Shown here piece after piece: positions 41,012-48,224 of a DNA stretch of 64,000 nt (position 1 is its first letter; each line of letters starts with the position of its first letter). Made by a program: the position numbers and the translations under genes. Source of the stretch: Prevotella sp. (GTDB taxonomy: Bacteria > Bacteroidota > Bacteroidia > Bacteroidales > Bacteroidaceae); the NCBI GenBank assembly GCA_022486815.1, contig JAKVJW010000006.1, forward strand, positions 59,550 to 123,549, read 5' to 3'. The notes under the pieces were generated by a model, which worked only from the letters and a program-made list of their open reading frames with translations, was not told the origin of the DNA and ran no database searches.

Positions 41012-42730
41012 CTAGTTTCTTTTGTTCATTTTTGCCCAAGTATCTTTTAAGTTTACGGTCTTATTGTAAATCAGATGCTCAGGTGTTGAGTCCAAATCAG
41101 CCATAAAGTAGCCGATACGCTGGAACTGGAGGTATTCTCCTGGTTTCTTGTTGGCAGCGTAGTTTTCTACATAACAGTGTTGAAGGATATGCAGACTGTT
41201 TGGATTTAGTAATTCGCGGAAGTCCCGCTCATCAGCAGATGGGTTTTCTACATTGAATAGTCTGTCATACTCGCGGATTTCAGCTTCTTTGCAGTGATCT
41301 TGGCTTACCCAGTGAAGAGTACCTTTAACCTTACGGTTAGCCCCAGGCATTCCACTCTTACTTTCTGGATCGTATGTCGCTTCTATCTCTGTGATCTTTC
41401 CGTTTTCGTCTTTCTTACAACCTGTACATTTAATGATATAGGCATTTTTCAAGCGTACTTCCCTTCCAGGAGTCATGCGGAAAAATTTCTTGGGGGCATC
41501 CTCCATAAAGTCAGCGCGTTCTATCCACAATTTTTTTGTGAACTGGATGGTATGAGTGTCAGTTGTCTCACTTTCCGGATTATTAATGGCAGCCATGTCT
41601 TCCGTCTTATCTTCCGGATAATTGGTAATGACCAGACTTACTGGGTCTAGTACTGCACTGACACGGATTGCACGTTCATTGAGATCCTCTCTTACACTTG
41701 CTTCCAATAGCGCAAGATCATTGAGGGCATCAAATTTGGTATATCCGATCGAATCTATAAATTTACGGATACTTTCTGGAGAGTAGCCTCTTCTGCGCAT
41801 TCCACAAAGTGTCGGCATACGTGGATCATCCCAGCCATTAACACGCTTTTCATCTACCAGTGTATGCAGTTTACGCTTTGACATTACAGAGTAAGTCAGG
41901 TTTAGTCTGTTAAACTCAATCTGTCGTGGGCGATTATCATCCATCGGATTATCTGTGCCGTCCATCTTTTTCAGATAGTCGACAAAAAGATCATATAACG
42001 GGCGATGGGGAACGAATTCCAATGTGCAGATAGAGTGGGTGACACCTTCAAAATAGTCACTTTGTCCGTGAGCAAAATCGTACATCGGATAGCAATGCCA
42101 TTTCGTACCTGTGCGGTGGTGAGGAGTCTGAATGATTCTATAGATAATCGGATCACGGAGCAGCATGTCTGTGTTGGACATATCTAGTTTTGCGCGTAAT
42201 ACCATAGAACCTTCTACAGCTTCTGCAGTATTCATTTGCTGGAAGAGTCGTAGATTTTCTTCAATCGGACGATCTCTATATGGACTGGATGTTCCTGAAG
42301 TAGTAGGAGTTCCTTTCTGCTCTGCAATTTGCTCACTGGTCTGTTCGTCCACATAAGCTTTCCCCTCTTTAATCATCCAGATAGCAAAGTCCCATAACTT
42401 CTCAAAATAGTCTGACGCATAATAGATGTGTCCCCACTTAAAGCCAAGCCATTTGATATCGTAGAGAATATTCTCTACATATTCATTATTTTCCTTACTA
42501 GGGTTAGTATCATCAAAGCGGAGATTGCAGATACCATGATATTTTTCAGCTATACCGAAATCCATACAGATGGCTTTGGCATGGCCAATGTGCAGATATC
42601 CGTTAGGCTCTGGTGGAAAACGAGTTTGAATACGTCCTCTATTTTTGCCTTTTTCAAGATCTTCTTGAACGAGCCGTTCTACAAAACTGATGCTCTTTTT
42701 CTCTTCATGAGTTTCTTCTTTTATTGCCAT
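41012..42730 (-). CDS. glnS: glutaminyl-tRNA synthetase
   Basis: The protein has 572 residues and is class I. The HIGH-type motif is PPEPNGYLHIGHAKA and the KMSKS-type motif is VMSKRKL. The distinctive FDDTNPSKE and RAKLDMSNTDMLLRDP stretches are present. The C-terminal two-barrel anticodon domain (about 345-570) is complete. It charges tRNA-Gln directly. It is preceded by a good minus-strand promoter and followed without a gap by the TPR gene. Confidence 0.96.
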   Translation of the reverse strand: MAIKEETHEEKKSISFVERLVQEDLEKGKNRGRIQTRFPPEPNGYLHIGHAKAICMDFGIAEKYHGICNLRFDDTNPSKENNEYVENILYDIKWLGFKWGHIYYASDYFEKLWDFAIWMIKEGKAYVDEQTSEQIAEQKGTPTTSGTSSPYRDRPIEENLRLFQQMNTAEAVEGSMVLRAKLDMSNTDMLLRDPIIYRIIQTPHHRTGTKWHCYPMYDFAHGQSDYFEGVTHSICTLEFVPHRPLYDLFVDYLKKMDGTDNPMDDNRPRQIEFNRLNLTYSVMSKRKLHTLVDEKRVNGWDDPRMPTLCGMRRRGYSPESIRKFIDSIGYTKFDALNDLALLEASVREDLNERAIRVSAVLDPVSLVITNYPEDKTEDMAAINNPESETTDTHTIQFTKKLWIERADFMEDAPKKFFRMTPGREVRLKNAYIIKCTGCKKDENGKITEIEATYDPESKSGMPGANRKVKGTLHWVSQDHCKEAEIREYDRLFNVENPSADERDFRELLNPNSLHILQHCYVENYAANKKPGEYLQFQRIGYFMADLDSTPEHLIYNKTVNLKDTWAKMNKRN

Positions 42731-42764
42731 AACAACAAAAACTATAGATATTTACTATTGCCTG

Positions 42765-42794
42765 CAAAGGTACTAAAAAGATTGCATTGACCAA
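42765..42794 (-). promoter_or_regulatory. promoter for glnS (TTG, 19 bp, TACCTTTG)
   Basis: On the minus strand, TTG at 42792-42794 and TACCTTTG at 42765-42772 are 19 bp apart, 34 bp before the glnS start. Confidence 0.75.
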
Positions 42795-42884
42795 CTTTCG
42801 GTTATGTTTTTTTTCGCATGAAGATTAATGTTTGGAAATAGTAGAAAATTTATTAAGTAATACGTTCTTAAACATATAAAAGAA

Positions 42885-42916
42885 TTTGCACAAAACAAAG
42901 AAATATTTTATCTTTG
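42885..42916 (+). promoter_or_regulatory. canonical promoter of a candidate small RNA (TTTG, 20 bp, TATCTTTG)
   Basis: TTTG at 42885-42888 and TATCTTTG at 42909-42916 are 20 bp apart on the plus strand. Both flanking genes run on the minus strand and no ORF follows. A strong terminator begins 56 bp downstream. Confidence 0.7.
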
Positions 42917-42922
42917 TAGCAT

Positions 42923-43013
42923 TATCCTGAATACAATCTTTTTACCTTAAAAAAACTAATACCTATTGAGATAAGCGTTTCCCTTTGTGAAAAGGGGAAC
43001 GCTTCTATTTTTT
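42923..43013 (+). ncRNA. candidate intergenic small RNA of about 90 nt
   Basis: It is bounded by a textbook Bacteroidetes promoter and a terminator whose stem has 14 base pairs (42973-42986 with 42991-43004, loop GTGA, one wobble), followed by CTATTTTTT. The interior is AU-rich, with an unpaired-looking region containing CCTTAAAAAAACTAATACC. No start codon with a usable ORF is seen. I do not recognise the RNA family. The start at about 42923 is inferred from the -7 box. Confidence 0.6.
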
Positions 43014-43067
43014 ATATCCATAGTATCCTATAACATGGATTTTTGACTTTCTAATTGGCATAATAAA

Positions 43068-43095
43068 AGGGCGAAAGAAGAATTTCAAACGCCCT
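43068..43095 (-). terminator. intrinsic terminator of mltG
   Basis: AGGGCG (43068-43073) and CGCCCT (43090-43095), with an inner GAA/TTC pairing, are followed by TTTTATTA on the minus strand, 76 bp past the mltG stop. Confidence 0.6.
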
Positions 43096-43170
43096 CGTAA
43101 CTGCTAAATGTATTTTGAATAGATTAATCTGTTGGAAAATCTCTCTTTAGGTTTAAAACAATATCAGAGA

Positions 43171-44229
43171 TTATTTTATACCCCTTTCATTTAATGCTTT
43201 GGAGTATCTTGCAGCATTTTCCATGTGTTCTGTATATGTTCGGGCAAAATTGTGTGTACCGCTGAAGTCTTCTTTCGCGCACATATATAGATAATCGTGA
43301 TGTACATAGTTAAGCACTGCGTCTATTCCTGTTACCGAAGGAATGCAAATCGGTCCAGGCGGAAGTCCTGGATTCTTGTACGTGTTATAAGGACTATGTA
43401 TGTAGAGAAGATTATTATAGATACGCTTCAGATCAAATCTTTTCCATGCAAACTTGATGGTTGGATCTGATTGCAACGGCATTCCTTCTGGATATTTCGC
43501 ACTCCGTAGCATTAGTCTATTATAGTATAAACCTGCAATCATAGGTTTTTCTCCATCATTGTTGGTTTCAGAATCTACAATACTGGCGAGTGTCATTACT
43601 TGGATAGGGGTTAGGCCCATTGCTTCAGCTTTCTTTGTGCGTTCAAAGTTCCAGAACTTTTTACTTTCTTTCTGCATTCTGTTCAGAAACTTCGGTATAC
43701 TTACGTCCCAGTAGATGTCATACGTATTTGGTATGAATATGCAGGCAATTGTTGTCGTATCATAGCCGTAGCGCTGGCATACCTGTTCATTGGTCAGAGA
43801 ATCATATAGTTGCTCTTCATCTATCATTAATTTCTCACTTACATCATGTGACAAGTCACCAATGGTTCTTACTGCTGAAGGAATAGTTAAATCCACGGGT
43901 GTTTGCTGTCCGTTTCTTAAATGACGGAAAAGGGTCAGGGCTCCTTCACCTTTGCTTATGGCATAACGTCCAGTATGGATATGTTTGGCATAATCGAAAT
44001 GACGTGCTAGTGTGCGAAATGCAAAGAAACTGTGGGTGTTGGCAATTGGTTTGAGTTTATTGTATACAGAGTCAATACTATCGTCTTTATCAATATAAAG
44101 ATACGATGTTTCTGATTTTACAGAAAAAGAAGAGAAGAAATAGTAATAGACTATTCCAAAAATCACCACTAAACAAGTTGCAATAGCGATGAGATACTTC
44201 TTGCAGGTCTGATGTTTCATTTTTTTCAT
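43171..44229 (-). CDS. mltG: endolytic murein transglycosylase
   Basis: The protein has 352 residues from the ATG giving MKKMKHQTC; a start at 44310 would cross the promoter box at 44245-44252. One N-terminal membrane anchor (about 13-33) precedes a LysM-like region and the YceG/MltG catalytic domain with LASIVDSETNND, AGLYYNRL, LQSDPTIKFAW and NTYKNPGLPPGPICIPS. It cuts nascent glycan strands. In the active-site block the usual first Glu of the E-x-E-T pattern is Asp here, while the second Glu is kept. Confidence 0.93.
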   Translation of the reverse strand: MKKMKHQTCKKYLIAIATCLVVIFGIVYYYFFSSFSVKSETSYLYIDKDDSIDSVYNKLKPIANTHSFFAFRTLARHFDYAKHIHTGRYAISKGEGALTLFRHLRNGQQTPVDLTIPSAVRTIGDLSHDVSEKLMIDEEQLYDSLTNEQVCQRYGYDTTTIACIFIPNTYDIYWDVSIPKFLNRMQKESKKFWNFERTKKAEAMGLTPIQVMTLASIVDSETNNDGEKPMIAGLYYNRLMLRSAKYPEGMPLQSDPTIKFAWKRFDLKRIYNNLLYIHSPYNTYKNPGLPPGPICIPSVTGIDAVLNYVHHDYLYMCAKEDFSGTHNFARTYTEHMENAARYSKALNERGIK

Positions 44230-44244
44230 CTTTAAAAATCGGTG

Positions 44245-44252
44245 CAAAGATA
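44245..44252 (-). promoter_or_regulatory. -7 element (TATCTTTG) for mltG
   Basis: It is an exact TAnnTTTG on the minus strand 16 bp before the chosen mltG start. It lies back to back with the plus-strand box at 44298-44305. Confidence 0.5.
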
Positions 44253-44297
44253 GCAATAAATTAAGTAACTTGAATGAAGATTTGTTATTTATTTTTA

Positions 44298-44305
44298 TAC
44301 CTTTG
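44298..44305 (+). promoter_or_regulatory. -7 element (TACCTTTG) for the HAD phosphatase
   Basis: It is an exact TAnnTTTG 17 bp before ATG 44322. Transcription from here would begin after the in-frame start at 44274, which therefore is not used. Confidence 0.5.
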
Positions 44306-44321
44306 CACAAAAATATGGCGT

Positions 44322-45005
44322 ATGAAAAATGAGTGTTGCAGTTTCCCTGATCGAGCCAATGATTTTAATGTTCATTCCTATAATACTTATGTCTTTGATT
44401 TGGACGGTACTTTACTGAATACCCTTCAAGATCTGGCTGCTAGTTGTAATTTCGCCCTTCGTTCTGCCGGAATGCCTGAGCGAACATTAGAGGAAGTACG
44501 TTGGTTTGTTGGAAATGGGGTAAAGAAACTTATGGAACGAGCAATTCCTGATGGTCTGGATAATCCGGAATTTGACTCTACTTATCAGATTTTTCGTAAC
44601 TATTACCTTCATCATAGCACAAATAATACAAAACCTTATCCGGGGATACCCGAGATGCTGGAACGACTGATTGATAAAGGAAAGAAAGTAGCTGTTGTAA
44701 GTAATAAATTTTATCTGGCTACACAGGAACTTTGCCGGCATTTTTTCCCGCAGGTAAAAGTGGCAATAGGGGAACGTGAAAGTATCCATAAGAAGCCTGC
44801 ACCCGATACTGTTCTTGAGGCTTTAAGGCAACTCGGAACGGATCGCTCAAATACTGTCTATATTGGAGATAGCGATGTTGATATTATGACTGCTCGTAAT
44901 TGTAATCTCCCTTGTATAAGTGTACTTTGGGGATTTCGTACTCGGGAATTCCTTTTAGAACATGGAGCTACAACCTTAGTTGAGTCACCAAAGGAAATCT
45001 TCTGA
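44322..45005 (+). CDS. gph: HAD-family phosphatase, phosphoglycolate phosphatase-like
   Basis: The protein has 227 residues. HAD motif I is FDLDGTLLNT (nucleophile Asp). The alpha-helical cap (about 35-95) contains WFVGNGVKKLMERAIP, motif II is VVSNK, motif III is the Lys in HKKPAPDT, and motif IV is YIGDSDVDIMTA. It is most like Gph/pyrophosphatase-type C1-cap phosphatases; the substrate is not settled by sequence. It is divergent from mltG. Confidence 0.88.
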   Translation: MKNECCSFPDRANDFNVHSYNTYVFDLDGTLLNTLQDLAASCNFALRSAGMPERTLEEVRWFVGNGVKKLMERAIPDGLDNPEFDSTYQIFRNYYLHHSTNNTKPYPGIPEMLERLIDKGKKVAVVSNKFYLATQELCRHFFPQVKVAIGERESIHKKPAPDTVLEALRQLGTDRSNTVYIGDSDVDIMTARNCNLPCISVLWGFRTREFLLEHGATTLVESPKEIF

Positions 45006-45078
45006 AATAATCGCATAATTCAACCTCTCTGGAAAAAAACTTTTGCAGAGAACTCATGTATTGAAAGATGGCTTAATC

Positions 45079-45438
45079 TTAGAGTGAATGTAACTCTATA
45101 TAATCCTGGACGGCTATCTTATAGGTATCAGAAATTGGTATATATGTTTCATTGAATCTGATCCTGAACCGGTCAATCATGGGGATAAGAGGCATGTGTA
45201 CAATATAAGAACGATGTACGCGCATGAATTCAGGACGAGGAAGGAAATCATCCAACCTCTTCATGTTCATTAGGCATACGATTGGCTTACGATTGTCTTT
45301 TAGAAAGAATTTCACATAGTCTTTCTGTCCCATGATGTAAAGGATATCGTCAAATTTTATCTGTACAGTTTTGTATTCACTGTTGATAAAAAAGAAGCGG
45401 TCCCTTTCAATTAATCCTTTTTTCTTTTGATCTTCCAT
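45079..45438 (-). CDS. stand-alone LytTR DNA-binding protein
   Basis: The protein has 119 residues, almost entirely a LytTR domain (about 12-115: ILYIMGQKDYVKFFLKDNRKPIVCLMNMKRLDDFLPRPEFMRVHRSYIV split into its strands). There is no receiver domain and no membrane segment. It probably binds DNA as a regulator whose signal comes from another protein or from its own level. It lies 144 bp downstream of riboflavin synthase on the same strand; targets are unknown. Confidence 0.88.
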   Translation of the reverse strand: MEDQKKKGLIERDRFFFINSEYKTVQIKFDDILYIMGQKDYVKFFLKDNRKPIVCLMNMKRLDDFLPRPEFMRVHRSYIVHMPLIPMIDRFRIRFNETYIPISDTYKIAVQDYIELHSL

Positions 45439-45582
45439 ATCTATAAATCTATATGTTTTGTAAAATAGAGAAAGAGAATTATTTCTTTTCCTCTAGATTT
45501 ATTAATACTATTTTCTATTTTGACGAACTGTAACGATGAAAGTTTATTTTATATTTTCAACATTAACATTTGTTCGTTTTTC

Positions 45583-46191
45583 CTACTTTTTATCAAAATG
45601 ATATAACTTTGCAATGTATTTTCCCAGAATATCAAATTCAATATTGACAATACTGCCGATTTCGATATTGCAAAAGTTAGTGTGGTCTTGTGTATAGGGT
45701 ATGATAGCAACTGTAAAAGTATCATCTGCAGGTTGGCATACCGTCAGTGATACCCCGTTCACACATACAGATCCCTTATCAACAGTTAGGTAGCCCTTCT
45801 TTGCCATCTCTTTGTCTAAAGGGTACTGAAAAGTGTAATAAGTAGAACCATCCGCATCTTTCATATTGATACAGCGTGCGGTTTCATCCACATGACCTTG
45901 AACGATATGGCCGTCAAGTCGGTTATTCATAAGCATGGACCTTTCCACGTTTACCTTATCACCAACCTTTAACAGTCCGAGGTTAGAACGGTCAAGGGTC
46001 TCTTTCATTGCGGTTACTGTATAAGTGTCACCCTGAGTCTTGACTACTGTAAGGCATACACCATTGTGACTGATACTCTGATCTATCTTCAGTTCATTTA
46101 CAAAAGGGCATGTTAATGTAAAATCTATATTCCCCTTTGTTTTCTTTATGGCAGTTACGGTTGCCATTCCTTCTATTATTCCACTAAACAT
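45583..46191 (-). CDS. ribE: riboflavin synthase, alpha subunit
   Basis: The protein has 202 residues from the ATG giving MFSGIIEG, the invariant N-terminus of the family; a longer frame from 46308 runs through the leader terminator and is rejected. Two lumazine-binding repeats are seen: first SHNGVCLTV with GHIVQGHVD, second VNGVSLTV with HTNF. It dismutates two 6,7-dimethyl-8-ribityllumazine molecules to riboflavin. The gene is preceded by a folded leader that ends in a terminator (46220-46405). Confidence 0.95.
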   Translation of the reverse strand: MFSGIIEGMATVTAIKKTKGNIDFTLTCPFVNELKIDQSISHNGVCLTVVKTQGDTYTVTAMKETLDRSNLGLLKVGDKVNVERSMLMNNRLDGHIVQGHVDETARCINMKDADGSTYYTFQYPLDKEMAKKGYLTVDKGSVCVNGVSLTVCQPADDTFTVAIIPYTQDHTNFCNIEIGSIVNIEFDILGKYIAKLYHFDKK

Positions 46192-46219
46192 ATTTGTCTT
46201 GATAATTATGCTTTCAGAT

Positions 46220-46249
46220 AAAATAAAAAAAGGAATCAATATTGACTCC
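46220..46249 (-). terminator. terminator hairpin in the riboflavin synthase leader
   Basis: On the minus strand GGAGTCA, loop ATAT and TGATTCC form a 7-bp stem with one wobble (46232-46249), followed by an eight-T run. It ends about 30 nt before the ribE start, the position expected for an attenuator. Confidence 0.7.
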
Positions 46250-46405
46250 TCTTTCTTATAGAAAAGGGGCCGCTCGACGATGTGATGAAAACTCCGAGCT
46301 TTTAACATTTGAGTGTATCTTTAGTTTTTGTAATCCACCGGATTCCGAAGAATTTCCTCGCGTGAGCGAATGCTATGGCCCGCCATTGACTAAAGAACGA
46401 CTCGG
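46250..46405 (-). promoter_or_regulatory. candidate structured leader of riboflavin synthase
   Basis: Minus-strand RNA can form nested long-range stems. The outer stem is CCGAG/CTCGG (46401-46405 with 46294-46298) and the next is CTTTAGT/ACTAAAG (46389-46395 with 46319-46325). Inside are small hairpins including TCGC-TCAC-GCGA and a UUCG-capped stem near 46340-46356. It does not show the FMN riboswitch (RFN) consensus I know. Regulation by attenuation is an inference. Confidence 0.45.
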
Positions 46406-46480
46406 TTTTCGTATTAATTTGATGAGTATCCCAATCGAATCGATACGGTCCCTAATATTTTTGTTCTTCTATTTACAAAA

Positions 46481-47134
46481 TTACTCATTCTGTTTTAATT
46501 CTCCAAATATTCTATCGAATATTTTTTTTAATTGTATAGGATCATCTATAATATTTCGGAGGATTCTTAATTTTTCTTCATTCGGACTTCCGGAGATCCA
46601 TAAGTGTATATAGCCATTACGGGAATATTTCTCATTCATGTGTCTCTGGAAATTTATCCATTGTTCTTTCTCATTTTTATTGGGATTATTTTCCAGTCCG
46701 AATTCAATAGTTCGGCGAAAAACGATTTCAGGCTCAAGATCACGGTCTGCTTCTGCTATGATTTTGCCATAAAGGCTTCTGGGGCATCGGCTCATGGATG
46801 CTCTGTGATCTTCTATAGCTTCTTTCATCACTCTTATTTGTTCTGGAGAGAACCATCTTTTCAGACGTGCATCGCTTGCAAGAATTTTCCCTCCTGTGAC
46901 GTGATGAATAGCACGTGGTCCGCTCATTCCAAGATCATGGTAGGCAGCTATTGTATAAACCATATCAATGTTAGTACCGGTTGTTCTCGATAAGACAAGA
47001 CTATTCTGAATCACACGGGTTACATGGTCTAGACCATGACTTTTCCCGAACTCATTATATCGTGGAAGTATCTGCGTTTCAATGAATTCCATGAGATCTA
47101 AACTGACTTGTTGCTGTATCATGTTATTGGGCAT
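46481..47134 (-). CDS. HD-domain metal-dependent phosphohydrolase
   Basis: The protein has 217 residues. The HD superfamily residues are H in HGLDHVTRV, HD in AAYHDLG, further His in EDHRAS, and D in AEADRDLEPE. The compact single-domain layout and length resemble small predicted phosphohydrolases of nucleotides or phosphate esters. Substrate unknown. It lies upstream of the ribE leader on the same strand, which may separate their expression. Confidence 0.87.
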   Translation of the reverse strand: MPNNMIQQQVSLDLMEFIETQILPRYNEFGKSHGLDHVTRVIQNSLVLSRTTGTNIDMVYTIAAYHDLGMSGPRAIHHVTGGKILASDARLKRWFSPEQIRVMKEAIEDHRASMSRCPRSLYGKIIAEADRDLEPEIVFRRTIEFGLENNPNKNEKEQWINFQRHMNEKYSRNGYIHLWISGSPNEEKLRILRNIIDDPIQLKKIFDRIFGELKQNE

Positions 47135-47206
47135 TTATTTGAGGGTGCTTTGTGATATGGAATGTGTCGTTATTGGACAAATATGGGGATGGAATAATCA
47201 GCCTGT

Positions 47207-48151
47207 TCAGATGAGGATAGCACTGATAGCTGCAATTAGTCCGAAAAGGAAAATATTTCGGGCATTCATTCCCAGGATTCTATTCAGTTCTTTACCGTGA
47301 TTGATTTTCTTCATCATCAGGTAGGTATGGCAGTGTAACGTGCCATAAAGGATAAGAAGAGCTACAGAAAAAGCAATTTTCCATTCAGAAGAAGTATACC
47401 ATAATGTGTGGTTTACCAAGATGCAGATCATTATCAGTATAGCCAATAATCCTTCCAGTAAGTAAAGTCTTTCGGCATTTCTTTCTCCGATTCTGACTAC
47501 AAGTGTCTTTTTCCCATCTTTTTTATCATTGTCACGGTCACGATAGTTGTTGACAATGAGGAGGGTATCAATGACCAGACCGCAAGCGATAGAGGCTAAT
47601 AAAACCTCAACGGTTATTCGGCGTGTAATTGCAGGCATTTCCAGATAGTAGGTCAGGCATACTGGAATGATTCCGAAAAATACAAGAACCAGAATATCTC
47701 CAAGTCCCAGATAGGATAGTCTGGTAGTATAGAGGAAACAGAAAAGAACACATAAGACACCAATAGCTACCATCCAGAATCCTCCGTAGATGATAAGAGG
47801 AAGTCCTATCATACAGGCCAGAACCGTAGTGATAATAATACCGGTTTTCATTCGTGGAAATGTAATCCATCCTTCTGTACATGCTCTTTTCGGACCAAGA
47901 CGAGTAGATCTGCAATCATTTCCCTTCAAGCCGTCGAAATAGTCATTAATAAAGTTGGCATCTATTTGCATGACGAATGCAAATAAAAAGCATAAGATTG
48001 CTGGAATTATCAGGATATGTCCTGTAACTGTATCTTTCAATGCAAAGGCTGTACCTATCATTACAGGTACTGCTGCTCCTGAAAGTGTTTTTGGCCTTGC
48101 GGCTAAAAACCAGGCTTTTCTGGAATTTGTCTTAATGTCTATTTCGTTCAT
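47207..48151 (-). CDS. menA: 1,4-dihydroxy-2-naphthoate polyprenyltransferase
   Basis: The protein has 314 residues and is a UbiA-superfamily membrane enzyme with about eight to nine membrane segments. The Asp-rich motifs are NDYFDGLKGND (about 68-78) and NNYRDRDNDKKDGKKT (about 195-210). It attaches the polyprenyl tail to DHNA in menaquinone synthesis, consistent with an anaerobe using menaquinone and fumarate respiration. The other men genes are not in the window. Confidence 0.93.
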   Translation of the reverse strand: MNEIDIKTNSRKAWFLAARPKTLSGAAVPVMIGTAFALKDTVTGHILIIPAILCFLFAFVMQIDANFINDYFDGLKGNDCRSTRLGPKRACTEGWITFPRMKTGIIITTVLACMIGLPLIIYGGFWMVAIGVLCVLFCFLYTTRLSYLGLGDILVLVFFGIIPVCLTYYLEMPAITRRITVEVLLASIACGLVIDTLLIVNNYRDRDNDKKDGKKTLVVRIGERNAERLYLLEGLLAILIMICILVNHTLWYTSSEWKIAFSVALLILYGTLHCHTYLMMKKINHGKELNRILGMNARNIFLFGLIAAISAILI

Positions 48152-48224
48152 ATTGCTATGTCTTTATGGGATTTTAGAAGTCCCAAAATCATATTCCCTG
48201 ACAGTTTAACTCTCCCTGACATCA

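Noticed and set aside
43014..43050. Second hairpin (ATCCAT/ATGGAT) after the small RNA as a further RNA gene
   Set aside because: The stem is only six pairs with a long loop and no promoter of its own.
44230..44310. Longer mltG start
   Set aside because: It would include the TATCTTTG promoter box and 27 residues with no conserved sequence before the membrane anchor.
46250..46480. FMN (RFN) or cobalamin riboswitch
   Set aside because: Short stretches resemble pieces of both (for example AATCCGGTG on the minus strand, CCCGCCATTGAC on the plus strand), but the conserved core of neither could be assembled. A plus-strand switch would also have no gene to control.
46242..46613. Plus-strand reading frame of 123 codons opposite the ribE leader and HD gene
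   Set aside because: It covers the 3' end of a well-supported HD gene and a folded leader on the other strand; composition is not protein-like and no start signal is seen.
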